Below, piece by piece: positions 1 through 6,622 of a stretch of 10,076 nt of DNA (the stretch's first letter is position 1; the number at the start of each line of letters is the position of its first letter). Under the pieces are notes generated by a model that saw only the letters and a program-made list of their open reading frames with translations, was not told where the DNA came from and did not search any database. The translations under genes and the position numbers were made by a program. This stretch comes from Planctomycetota bacterium (GTDB taxonomy: Bacteria > Planctomycetota > UBA8742 > JACQVU01), in assembly GCA_016209585.1 (NCBI GenBank), contig JACQVU010000361.1:1-10076 (forward strand), read 5' to 3'.

Positions 1-1
1 G

Positions 2-1930
2 AAAGACGCCGTGCGCATCGAACTCCTGGCCTCGCCCGACGACGTGCTGCCCGCCAACCTGCTGAAGGAAAAGGAGCGCGTGAACGACACGCTCGACGAA
101 ATCCGGCGCGTGGCTGATCCGGCCCGGTGCCAGATCCGGCGGGTGACGTTGCGGTTGCCGAAGGAGAGCATGACCACCGAGGAGAAGGTCGAGGCGTTCG
201 AGAAGAAGGCTGAGGACGTGATCAAGGCCAACGAGGAGCGCTATGGCGTCACGCCGGTTCGTTTCGCGTCCACGGAAGGCACGGAGTTGCAGTTGGTGGC
301 CGGCTATTTCCACCTGCGGGTTCTCTCCGGAGACGGGCAGGAGATCATCGCGCTCTACGAACGGGCGGTGCGCGAGGGGCGTGAAGTGAGTCCCGTGGTG
401 GACGACCTCGAATTCGAGATCGTCTTCGGCATCCAGGGCATCTGGGCGCGCGGTGGCGCCGACGTGAAACGCCCCACGGTGGGGTTGTACGTCGGCCAGG
501 ATGGATTCCTGAACCGCTACCCGCGCATGAGGGAACTGGTCGGCGAACTGCAGCGTTTCTACCGCCTGGTTGACGTGAAACTGACCGAGTATGAGCCTCT
601 GGTGCCGGAAGAAGTAGACACGCTCATCGTCGCGGCCCCGGGCCTCGCGGAAATCGATTATTCCGGCCGCGGGGCTGGTGGCTTGGCCCATCGCCTCACG
701 TTCGACGAGAAGGCGGTTTACGCCATCGACCAGTTCCTCTCCCGCCCCTCTCGCCGGCGCGGGCTGAACGACGCCAGCCTGCGGGAGGCGGGGGCCGACA
801 AGCGCAACCTGATCCTCATGCTGGATCGCTGGATGGTGGCCTTCGACCCGGAGGAGGGCAACCCCAAGTCCGCCTACAGGATCGACACCGGCTTGGATGC
901 CTACCTTGCCCACCTCGGGCTGCGCCTGACCGACGAAATGGTCGCCCACCCGCCGGCCGCAGCCGCCAATCACATGTGGAGTTCCTTGCGCCGCATCAAC
1001 ACCCCGTACGGCCCGGTGAATGGGTACATCCCCACGGAGATCAAGTATCCGTTCGCCCTGCGCCTGCGCGGGGACTCGCTGCGCGGCAAGTTCGTCGAGA
1101 AACTGGGCGAGATCGACGTGGTCTTCGCTTCCCCGGTCGAGGTTGTCGACGAGGCCCGCAAGAAGAAGGCTGACCCCTTCCTGGTCAGCGCCTCCTCGGC
1201 GGTGACCGTGCCGTCACGGACGTCAAGCGACTACCGAACCGATGTGATCGAATGGGTGTCCAAACACATGGACCCGCGGTCCTACTCGCCTGAGGGCCTG
1301 GAGCGCGATGAGAAATTCGGCGGCGCCCGCCTCGCCGTGGCGCTGGACGCCAACAAGGCCGCGATGCAGACGGAACGACAGCCGGCACGCCGGCGCACGC
1401 TCGGCGTCACGCTCGAAGGCACGTGGCGCTCCATCTACGAGAACCCCGCCACCGAAACCCCGTGGCTGAAAGAGGCCAAGAAAAAGAAGGCTGAAGAGGA
1501 GAAGAAGAAACTGGAGTCGAAAGACGAGAAAGACGAAACCCTGGACCCCGAGAAAGAGAAGAAAGAGCGTGAAGCCGCCAACGCGCCGCTGGTGACCGAC
1601 GCCAAGAAACTTCCGGTCATCGCGGGGCAGGACGCGCGCGTGATGCTCATCGGCTCGGCCTACTGGCTCTGGTTCTGGAACACCGGCTCGTCCGGCGCGA
1701 CCCGGTTGCTGGTCAACGCCTGCAACCAGATGATGTTCGACTCCCGCCTGGCCGACATCCAGGCCAAGCGGCGCGCCTACGAGGCGCTGGCGGTGGCCCC
1801 CGACCGGCGCAACGCCTGGGCCGCCTTCCTGGTGGCGCTGATGCCGGGCGTGGTGGTGGTGGCGGGGGCCTTGCGCCTCACGTGGCTTGCCATCCGCCGC
1901 CGGCGCTTCGTCGCCACGGTGGGGCGGTAG
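2..1930 (+). CDS. GldG-like ABC-transporter auxiliary protein, 5' end cut off by the window
   Basis: The frame is open from base 2; a GTG at 11 is in frame but is unlikely to be the true start, because the N-terminal membrane helix expected for this family is missing and must lie left of the window. Counted from base 11 there are 639 residues. The body resembles the ABC_transp_aux/GldG family: a periplasmic Rossmann-like domain that accompanies ABC ATPase and permease subunits, known from gliding-motility and other export systems. Family-like stretches are the LIVAAPGL segment (about 206-213), DKRNLILMLDRW (about 264-275) and the YPF-ALRLRGDS segment (about 345-356). A very Lys/Glu-rich segment lies at about 486-525. 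One membrane helix lies at about 602-625, followed by an RRRR cytoplasmic anchor. A DUF4340 gene follows downstream, which is the usual partner. The family call is by pattern; the transported substrate cannot be told. Confidence 0.75.
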   Translation, partial: KDAVRIELLASPDDVLPANLLKEKERVNDTLDEIRRVADPARCQIRRVTLRLPKESMTTEEKVEAFEKKAEDVIKANEERYGVTPVRFASTEGTELQLVAGYFHLRVLSGDGQEIIALYERAVREGREVSPVVDDLEFEIVFGIQGIWARGGADVKRPTVGLYVGQDGFLNRYPRMRELVGELQRFYRLVDVKLTEYEPLVPEEVDTLIVAAPGLAEIDYSGRGAGGLAHRLTFDEKAVYAIDQFLSRPSRRRGLNDASLREAGADKRNLILMLDRWMVAFDPEEGNPKSAYRIDTGLDAYLAHLGLRLTDEMVAHPPAAAANHMWSSLRRINTPYGPVNGYIPTEIKYPFALRLRGDSLRGKFVEKLGEIDVVFASPVEVVDEARKKKADPFLVSASSAVTVPSRTSSDYRTDVIEWVSKHMDPRSYSPEGLERDEKFGGARLAVALDANKAAMQTERQPARRRTLGVTLEGTWRSIYENPATETPWLKEAKKKKAEEEKKKLESKDEKDETLDPEKEKKEREAANAPLVTDAKKLPVIAGQDARVMLIGSAYWLWFWNTGSSGATRLLVNACNQMMFDSRLADIQAKRRAYEALAVAPDRRNAWAAFLVALMPGVVVVAGALRLTWLAIRRRRFVATVGR

Positions 1931-1941
1931 GATGTTGTCGC

Positions 1942-2154
1942 ATGAGTAGAAGCAACAAGCGGAAGAAGTTCGACGCGGTCGCCTGGATGCGAGCGGCCCG
2001 TGCCTCGATCTCGGCGGAGATCGAAGGGATGACCCTCGAGGAAGAGCTTCGGTGGCTTGCGTCGCGGAATCTCGACGATCCGTTCCTGAAGCGTCTCCGT
2101 GTGCGTGCCTGCCGGCCTGTGCAGGGTGCTGACGCTGCCGCGCGCCGGCGCTGA
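1942..2154 (+). CDS. small antitoxin-like protein with EIEGMTLEEEL motif, 70 aa
   Basis: The ATG at 1942 is 11 bases after the upstream stop, with AGGA at 1929-1932 as ribosome binding site (9-base spacing). It is a short charged protein: a basic N-terminus, then FDAVAWMRAARASI (about 10-23), EIEGMTLEEELRWL (about 26-39) and DDPFLKRLR (about 45-53). This order matches a widespread group of 60-75 residue proteins of the pattern 'FDxVxW...I..E..gMt.EEEl.w', which are often annotated as antitoxins or hypothetical proteins beside PIN- or RelE-type toxins. No toxin gene lies next to it here. The last 17 residues (Arg/Ala/Gln-rich) look unlike the rest and may be an extension into former intergenic DNA. 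It sits in the same operon as the GldG-like and DUF4340 genes. The family resemblance is from recall and the function is unproven. Confidence 0.6.
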   Translation: MSRSNKRKKFDAVAWMRAARASISAEIEGMTLEEELRWLASRNLDDPFLKRLRVRACRPVQGADAAARRR

Positions 2155-2160
2155 TACCGG

Positions 2161-2184
2161 CCGCCAACTGATAACCGCCAACCG
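2161..2184 (+). repeat. short heptad repeat, CYGNNAA x3 plus CCG
   Basis: Three consecutive heptamers, CCGCCAA, CTGATAA and CCGCCAA, followed by CCG, fill most of the gap between the small gene and the DUF4340 gene. The same heptad pattern occurs in larger arrays at 4409-4491. It ends five bases before the chosen DUF4340 start and occupies the place where a Shine-Dalgarno sequence would be. Confidence 0.5.
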
Positions 2185-2188
2185 TCCC

Positions 2189-3463
2189 ATGAAACTCCCG
2201 ATTCTCGGCGCGCTTTGCCTCGCACTCATCGTGTTGCTGGCGCTCACGTTCGTCGGCGGGCGCGAAGAACGCCTGGGCGGCGCGGACGCCTCCGCGCAGT
2301 CCAAGGTGGGCAAGAAGTTCATCGACGGGTACGAGGAGTCCCGCGTCGCCTCCATCGCCATCACCGGCGCCGAGGGCAAGATCGACTACCACCTCGCCCT
2401 CGCCGGCTCCAAGTGGACGGTGACCACCCCAGCCTCCGGCGGCGATCCCGTGCCGGCCAACCAGGCGGAGGTTCGGAAGATTCTGGACAGCCTGGCCGCG
2501 CTCCATGCCGGGCGGGTGGCGTCGAGCGCGAAGGAACACCACGGGAAACTCGGCGTGGATGGGGCCACCGGCCGGCGGGTGGTCGTGCGGGGAACCGACG
2601 GCAAGAACCTGGCCGACTTCTGGTGCGGCAAGGGCGCCGTGGACCTCAAGGCCGCGTACGTCCGGGCCGAAGGCTCCGACGTCGCCTACCAGGCCGTCGA
2701 GACGACCACCGATGAAGCCCCCGCGAAGGTCGGCGAGAACAGCATCGCCTCCGCCGTCGGCGTCACGCAGTCGCACGACACCAGGTTCTTTGAGAACGAC
2801 GCCCGGCTGCTCAGCGGCGTCAAGTATGAGGATCTCCGCGAAGCGCGGCTCGAATGGCGTCGCCCCGACCCCAAGGGGGAGGTGAAGGAAGAGGAGGCCA
2901 AGCCCTTCACCCTCCGCCGCGAACGCAAAGCGCCCGCCGATGTCCCCAAGCCGGACGAGGTCGCCGCCGCGCCGAAAAAGGGGGATTGGAGCGCCTGGAA
3001 AATGGCCGACGAGACCCGCGACGTTCGCGCCGACTCCGACGTTTCCTCGCTGGTCGAGAACTCCATCCTCAACGGCCTCAAGTGGATGAAACTCCTGAAG
3101 TACGACGACGCCAAACTGGCCGAACAGGGCCTCGCCCCCGGCTGGTTGCGCGTCGTGCTGGTGGCGGAGAGCGGGGCGGAAACCACGGTGGAGTTCGGCG
3201 CGCGGCTGACGGAGAAGGTGGTCGCCTGGAGCGAGAACACCTGGGAGGGGGCCACGGAGCGGTGGTCGAAGGTGGAGCACGACGGCTACTTCGTCCGCAC
3301 CAGCGCCACCGACCACGTTTTCGTGGTCGAAGAGTGGCCGGTGAACAGCGTCCGCAAGAAGCGGGAAGACCTGCTCAAGCCCAAGGAGGAGCCGAAGAAA
3401 GAAGAGCCGAAGAAGGAGCCGGAGAAGGAGCCGGAGAAGAAATTCCCCGGCCTGGGCGATTGA
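2189..3463 (+). CDS. DUF4340 domain membrane-anchored protein, 424 aa
   Basis: The ATG at 2189 was chosen because it starts directly with a signal-anchor: MKLP followed by a Leu/Ala-rich helix at about 4-22. Upstream in-frame starts would overlap the small gene. No clear Shine-Dalgarno precedes it. Residues from about 40 onward follow the DUF4340 layout: a VASIAIT strand (about 54-60), a KWTVTTP strand, a loop with NQAEVRKILDSLAAL, a VVVRG strand, an AAYVRAEGS segment and a QSHDTRFFEND segment (about 193-203). DUF4340 proteins are exported, membrane-tethered and typically encoded just after GldG-like genes, so it probably works with the upstream protein in one envelope complex. The C-terminus is a Lys/Glu/Pro tail (about residues 396-418, several KEEPKKE-like units) ending in FPGLGD. 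The Lys/Glu-rich character is shared with the upstream protein. The biochemical role of the family is not established. Confidence 0.75.
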   Translation: MKLPILGALCLALIVLLALTFVGGREERLGGADASAQSKVGKKFIDGYEESRVASIAITGAEGKIDYHLALAGSKWTVTTPASGGDPVPANQAEVRKILDSLAALHAGRVASSAKEHHGKLGVDGATGRRVVVRGTDGKNLADFWCGKGAVDLKAAYVRAEGSDVAYQAVETTTDEAPAKVGENSIASAVGVTQSHDTRFFENDARLLSGVKYEDLREARLEWRRPDPKGEVKEEEAKPFTLRRERKAPADVPKPDEVAAAPKKGDWSAWKMADETRDVRADSDVSSLVENSILNGLKWMKLLKYDDAKLAEQGLAPGWLRVVLVAESGAETTVEFGARLTEKVVAWSENTWEGATERWSKVEHDGYFVRTSATDHVFVVEEWPVNSVRKKREDLLKPKEEPKKEEPKKEPEKEPEKKFPGLGD

Positions 3464-3481
3464 CAGCGCGCCGGCGCTCTG

Positions 3482-3499
3482 ACATGGGCGCGCCCGTGT
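3482..3499 (+). terminator. possible hairpin end of the GldG-like/DUF4340 operon
   Basis: An 18-base palindrome (core GGGCGCGCCC, all positions paired with one G-U) starts 18 bases after the DUF4340 stop. A smaller AGCGC/GCGCT hairpin at 3465-3478 precedes it. There is no T-tract, so this is not a canonical intrinsic terminator; it could be a transcript-end stabilising hairpin or part of the repeat-rich spacer. Confidence 0.3.
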
Positions 3500-3521
3500 G
3501 AAACAGCGCTACAGCGCGGCC

Positions 3522-3620
3522 TTCACCGCGGAGGCGCCGAGAACCCCGAGGAGGAGTTCTCTTGACCCGCTTCGCTCGATTCGCTTTGCTCAGTGATCTC
3601 AGCGCCTCGGCGGTGGTTCT
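3522..3620. repeat. inverted-repeat intergenic element (GAGGCGC...GAGA arms)
   Basis: The left arm at about 3524-3542 (CACCGCGGAGGCGCCGAGA) and the right arm at about 3597-3615 are reverse complements with two mismatches over 19 bases. The loop is 54 bases and contains an inner hairpin, GAGAAC (3539-3544) with GTTCTC (3556-3561). The loop also holds TTCGCTCGATTCGCTTTGCT, a different, more AT-rich composition. Motifs of the type 'CACCGAGGCGC-GAGA ... CAGAGAA' occur as dispersed inverted repeats in intergenic DNA of many environmental bacteria, as far as I recall. It contains no convincing open frame. It lies in a 301-base gene-free stretch (3464-3764), which otherwise holds the 3482 palindrome and a candidate promoter. 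Confidence 0.65.
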
Positions 3621-3658
3621 CTTCCCGTGAAAGTGTCGGGCCGGAAACCCGATTTCGG

Positions 3659-3687
3659 TTGCGGTGGCGGAGGCGGTTCGATACATT
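3659..3687 (+). promoter_or_regulatory. candidate sigma70-type promoter for the Pro-rich protein gene
   Basis: TTGCGG (3659-3664) and TACATT (3682-3687) are separated by 17 bases and lie about 78 bases before the ATG at 3765. The -35 matches the consensus at three positions and the -10 at four. In GC-rich DNA this match could arise by chance. Confidence 0.25.
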
Positions 3688-3764
3688 CCGCACGGCTTTG
3701 GCGTTCGTCGTCGGCCGGTCGTCACCGGCAGAGGCGCGTGGCTCGTCCCAGCGGATACCCATCT

Positions 3765-4325
3765 ATGAAGACGCATCATCTGCTCATCCTGGCCCTGGTG
3801 TTCGGCATCCTCATCATCGCGGCCATCGCGTTCAACAAGCCGCCGAAGACGGAGGAGGGCGAGGAGGCGGCCACGCCGTCGACTCCCGGAGTGACGGCGC
3901 CGGGCAAGGGCGCTACGCCGCCGACCGTGGGCGCGCCTACCCCGATCAAGCCCACGGCCACGACGCCCCCGACCACCCCCGCCAAGCCGGCAACGCCCCC
4001 GTCCGTGGCGCCCGCTCCGACCACGCCCGGAGCGAAGCCCGCCACGCCCACGACGACGGACCTGAAGCCAGCCACGTCCCCCGTCGGCACAGGTACGGAT
4101 ATGAAGCCGGCGGCGCCGGCCCCCGCCGTGACCGCCGCGAAACCGTCCACCCCGCCGGCCCCGGCCCCGGTGGTGGATACGAAGCCGGCCACGCCCCCCG
4201 CCGGCACGGGTACGGACGCGAAGCCGGCTGCCCCCGCGCCCGCGGCGACCGCGCCGGTGAAGCCGGTGAAGACGATCTCCTACCAGGAGTCGGAAGAGGC
4301 TGGCGAGTTCAAGCCGGTGAGGTGA
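3765..4325 (+). CDS. membrane-anchored Pro/Ala/Thr/Lys-rich low-complexity protein, 186 aa
   Basis: The ATG at 3765 starts MKTHH followed by one strongly hydrophobic helix (about residues 6-23, ILALVFGILIIAAIAF). An acidic patch follows (KTEEGEEAA), then about 130 residues of Pro, Ala, Thr, Lys and Gly with no predicted fold. It ends in a short polar tail (SYQESEEAGEFKPVR). The layout is an N-terminal anchor with a long extended periplasmic or envelope-spanning linker, similar in composition to TonB/TolA-type linkers, but no TonB C-terminal domain is visible. A 24-residue unit occurs twice (see the repeat entry). The ribosome binding site is weak. The opposite strand is also open here, but that frame is only the Gly/Ala/Val mirror of the same low-complexity DNA. 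I do not recognise a named family. Confidence 0.55.
   Translation: MKTHHLLILALVFGILIIAAIAFNKPPKTEEGEEAATPSTPGVTAPGKGATPPTVGAPTPIKPTATTPPTTPAKPATPPSVAPAPTTPGAKPATPTTTDLKPATSPVGTGTDMKPAAPAPAVTAAKPSTPPAPAPVVDTKPATPPAGTGTDAKPAAPAPAATAPVKPVKTISYQESEEAGEFKPVR
4065..4253 (+). repeat. duplicated 24-residue unit in the Pro-rich protein
   Basis: Codons 4065-4136 and 4182-4253 encode KPAT-P-GTGTD-KPAAPAPA-TA type units that match at 20 of 24 residues. A 15-codon spacer (AKPSTPPAPAPVVDT) lies between them. The pattern suggests expansion by internal duplication of the linker. Confidence 0.7.
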
Positions 4326-4408
4326 GGGTTGCAGACGCTGCCCGGTTTGCCCTCCTAATTTGAATCGGGAGGTGCTTCGTCGGCGGCGGCCGAGCGAGAT
4401 GGCCTGCA

Positions 4409-4491
4409 TCAGTTGTCAGTTGTCGGTTACTCAGTTGTCAGGGCAAACAGGGGCGAGTCGCTGACGACTGAGAACTGACGACTGAAAACTG
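4409..4491. repeat. inverted pair of heptad-repeat arrays between convergent genes
   Basis: On the + strand, 4461-4491 reads as CTGACGA, CTGAGAA, CTGACGA, CTGAAAA, CTG: four heptads of form CTGANNA. On the - strand, 4441-4409 reads CTGACAA, CTGAGTA, A, CCGACAA, CTGACAA, CTGA. The two arrays are imperfect reverse complements (33 and 31 bases) around a 19-base loop, so the transcript from either side can fold into a long imperfect hairpin. It lies in the 219-base gap (4326-4544) between the Pro-rich gene and the DUF2283 gene, so a role in ending both transcripts is possible. No spacers or Cas genes are present, so it is not a CRISPR array. Confidence 0.7.
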
Positions 4492-4544
4492 CGCCGGGGC
4501 CCTCGCAGCCACCCGTCGTCCGAATGACCTACTGAAACAGGTTC

Positions 4545-4826
4545 TTAGGCGACGCCGCCAAGGGCGGCGCGCAACTGACTGACCGCCGGTCCGCTGTCAA
4601 GGCGGGCGACAGCCAGAACCTCATCCAACTTTTCCGCGGTCCCGGGCAACAGTGAATGGACTTCGATCCCGACCACCTTTCCGTCGCGAGCGAGGTCGAT
4701 GATGACTCCCTGTCCCACTTCCCGGGAACACCCGTACTCGCCCGTGCCCAGGCGAAGGTAGGCGGATTGGAAAGCGCCCCGTGCGTCGTAGTGGATTTCG
4801 ATCGCCTGGCCGAACGTGGTGATCAT
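4545..4826 (-). CDS. DUF2283-like protein, probable antitoxin partner, 93 aa
   Basis: The ATG at 4826 is preceded by GGAG with an 8-base spacing, so this start is preferred to a longer in-frame version. Residues 8-55 follow the DUF2283 pattern: AIEIHYDARGAF (8-19), AYLRLG (22-27), REVGQGVIIDLARDGKVVGIEV (35-56). The remaining roughly 37 residues form an Ala/Leu-rich tail, making it longer than the usual 60-70 residues of the family. The start overlaps the stop of the upstream gene (ATGA at 4826-4823), showing translational coupling. DUF2283 genes are often found directly after DUF4258-type genes and are proposed as antitoxins; that role is inferred from context here. The stop is TAA at 4547-4545. 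Confidence 0.7.
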   Translation of the reverse strand: MITTFGQAIEIHYDARGAFQSAYLRLGTGEYGCSREVGQGVIIDLARDGKVVGIEVHSLLPGTAEKLDEVLAVARLDSGPAVSQLRAALGGVA

Positions 4827-5113
4827 GTTTTTTTCTCCACACGGTACGCCGTGATCACGAGAACGGTTTGGGTCGCCGGGTTCGGCTCTACGATGATATG
4901 CCACAAGGCTCCATCCCAATTCGCCGAAAGCACGGCGCGAGCAGGGTTTTCAGAATGAGTCTGCCACGAATGCGCGTCGAGAAGCATCGCGCGAATGATC
5001 GGCTCAGAAAGTCCGCGAGAACGATCGCGAATGGGGTGCGGATGCACCTCGAATTCCCAATCCCACCAAGGTGGCCGCGATTCGTCGTTGCCTCTCTCAA
5101 TGGCGCCAGCCAT
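4823..5113 (-). CDS. DUF4258-like small protein, probable toxin partner, 96 aa
   Basis: It begins at ATG 5113, 57 bases after the stop of the oxidase gene, with no clear Shine-Dalgarno. Features of the DUF4258 type are a WDWEFEVHPHPIRD segment (about 17-30, in the place where family members have 'hpHa..Rm..R'), a RGLSEPIIRAML segment (33-44, the 'RGis...i..al' turn), and a C-terminal strand pair, WHIIVEPNP and TVLVITAYRVEKK (about 71-95), matching the 'l.Viv......vvTay....' ending. This fold is RelE-like in general terms. The four-base overlap with the DUF2283 gene supports a two-gene toxin-antitoxin-type unit. Toxicity is inferred only. The base composition is less GC-extreme than the flanking oxidase gene, with several A or T runs, which may reflect transfer. 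Confidence 0.6.
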   Translation of the reverse strand: MAGAIERGNDESRPPWWDWEFEVHPHPIRDRSRGLSEPIIRAMLLDAHSWQTHSENPARAVLSANWDGALWHIIVEPNPATQTVLVITAYRVEKKT

Positions 5114-5170
5114 AGATACAGTATGCCAAGAGCACCGGCCCGCGCCAGAAAGAATGTGGAGAGCCGCCAG

Positions 5171-6622
5171 TCAGAAGAACCACCGGCCGGGATTCATGAT
5201 GCCGGCGGGGTCGAGGGCGCGCTTGACGCGCTCGGCCAGCGCCGCGAACCCGGGATCGACGCGGTGGCGGTAGCGGTCCACGACCCACCGCGGCGTTTTG
5301 TAAGGGATGAAACCGAACGACCAGGCGAGGTCGGCGATCTCGGCGTTCAGCGTGCGCACGCGGTCGATCTCGGCCGGGTCGCGCTTGTTGAAGAGCGTGA
5401 CCATGCGCAGCACGCCGAAGTGGCCGCCGCGCATCGCGCGCGTGACCACCGCCGGCGGGAAGCCCCGCGCGCTCATCAGTTCGGAGCAGGCCGGCACGGC
5501 CTCCGGCCAGCGCGAGGTGGGGCCGTAGGTTCCCACCCAGGTGAGGCCGCCGCCGGGGTGGTCGACCATGAAGTCCAGCCGCATGGGCCAGTCGGCGAAC
5601 TTGATGAAGCGCGGCTCCAGCGCCAGAAGGTTGGTGATCGACACCGGCCCCTCCAGCGGCTCGTCGGCGGTGCGGAAGCGCCGGGCGATGCGCTCCACCG
5701 CGCGCCCCTTGGCCGCGAACACCTCGTCGTCGTCCGACGAGTAGTCGACGAACACCATCACCGCCGGCTCGGCGGGATCGCGCCACGTGGGCCGCGCTTC
5801 GCCGAACAGCATCTTGCCCAGCGGCCAGGTGAGGCCGGCCAGATCGTCGCACAGGTCGGCGCGCGCCACGGCGTTGATGAACCGGAAGGTCTGCGCGGCT
5901 GAGCGGCCGAAATAGAAACAACGCTCCCGCAGCGCGGGGTTGTGTTGCACCGCCACCGCGGCCTTCACCACCACCCCCGTGGCGCCCTGCCAGTTGATGA
6001 ACAGCCCCTCCAGCCCCGGCACGGGGCCGCGGCAGGCGGGGGGCTGGCTCCAGGCCCAGGCGCCGGTGCGCACCCGCTCACCAGTGGGCAGCACGGCCTC
6101 CAGCGCGGTGAGCCAGTCGCTCATGCTGCCCCAGCGCAGGCTGAGGTTGGTGAGGCCGTCGAGCAGGCAGTTGCCAAGCACCGTGGTGTCGGGTGGCGAC
6201 AGGCTGTAGCCGAACCGCAGGCCGGGATGGCGGGCGTCGAGGTAGTCGCGCACCTGCTGCCATGTGACGCCCGGCTCAATGACCATGAACCGATCAGCCT
6301 CGTTCACTTCGAGGATGCGGTTCATGGGCGAGAGGTCGAGCACGATCCCGCCCGACGTCGGGATGCAGAGACCGCCGACGTTGCTGGCCGCCAGCACCGG
6401 TGTCACGGGAGTCCCCTCCGCCTGGGCGAGGCGCAGGATGGGCGGCACCTGGTCGGCGAGCGTCACGCGCACCACCACCGCCGGCCGCGAGGCGGGGTTC
6501 TCGGTGTAGTCGCTGGAGAAGCGCAACAGGTCGCCCTCGGCCACCGAGACCGCGCCCGGCCCCGCGATGCGCTCCAGCGCGCGAAGGAGGTCCCCACGGG
6601 TGACGGCCACGGGGGCGCTCAT
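5171..6622 (-). CDS. FAD-dependent oxidase/dehydrogenase of the VAO/PCMH (4-cresol dehydrogenase-like) family, 483 aa
   Basis: The FAD-binding type-4 domain covers about residues 45-225: RPAVVVRVTLADQVPPILRLA (46-66), GGIVLDLSPMNRIL (91-104), MVIEPGVTWQQV (113-124), DTTVLGNCLLDGLT (145-158), AVLPTGERVRTG (176-187) and PGLEGLFINWQGATGVVVK (202-220). The last two resemble the 'GvEVVLPnGE.iRTG' and 'LdGLF.QSN.GIVTK' blocks of vanillyl-alcohol oxidase and 4-cresol dehydrogenase. The cap domain follows, and the protein ends in LDPAGIMNPGRW (470-481), the usual terminal motif of this superfamily. Length is close to the family norm and there is no frameshift. The substrate (a phenolic alcohol or a hydroxy acid) and whether FAD is covalently bound cannot be told. 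No cytochrome partner gene is adjacent. The start overlaps the SCP2-like gene by four bases (ATGA), so the two are coupled; the upstream position of that gene suggests a hydrophobic or lipid-like substrate, but this is speculation. Confidence 0.8.
   Translation of the reverse strand: MSAPVAVTRGDLLRALERIAGPGAVSVAEGDLLRFSSDYTENPASRPAVVVRVTLADQVPPILRLAQAEGTPVTPVLAASNVGGLCIPTSGGIVLDLSPMNRILEVNEADRFMVIEPGVTWQQVRDYLDARHPGLRFGYSLSPPDTTVLGNCLLDGLTNLSLRWGSMSDWLTALEAVLPTGERVRTGAWAWSQPPACRGPVPGLEGLFINWQGATGVVVKAAVAVQHNPALRERCFYFGRSAAQTFRFINAVARADLCDDLAGLTWPLGKMLFGEARPTWRDPAEPAVMVFVDYSSDDDEVFAAKGRAVERIARRFRTADEPLEGPVSITNLLALEPRFIKFADWPMRLDFMVDHPGGGLTWVGTYGPTSRWPEAVPACSELMSARGFPPAVVTRAMRGGHFGVLRMVTLFNKRDPAEIDRVRTLNAEIADLAWSFGFIPYKTPRWVVDRYRHRVDPGFAALAERVKRALDPAGIMNPGRWFF

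Noticed and set aside
1223..3316. A 697-codon open frame on the minus strand
   Set aside because: It runs opposite to two recognisable plus-strand genes and crosses their junction. Its product is Arg/Gly/Pro/His-rich without any family pattern, the usual mirror of GC-rich coding DNA.
3776..4207. A minus-strand frame of Gly/Ala/Val repeats opposite the Pro-rich protein
   Set aside because: It is the mirror of the low-complexity DNA. Only the plus frame has a membrane helix directly after a start codon.
4351..4372. An intrinsic terminator after the Pro-rich gene (CCTCC/GGAGG stem)
   Set aside because: The stem has five pairs, the loop is 12 bases and no T-tract follows.
4409..4491. A short CRISPR array
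   Set aside because: The period is seven bases with no spacers, and there is no cas gene. It is a heptad repeat pair.
4868..5902. A 344-codon plus-strand open frame opposite the oxidase and toxin-like genes
   Set aside because: Its product is low-complexity Arg/His/Gly/Ala sequence, while the minus strand encodes clear VAO-family blocks and the two-gene pair.
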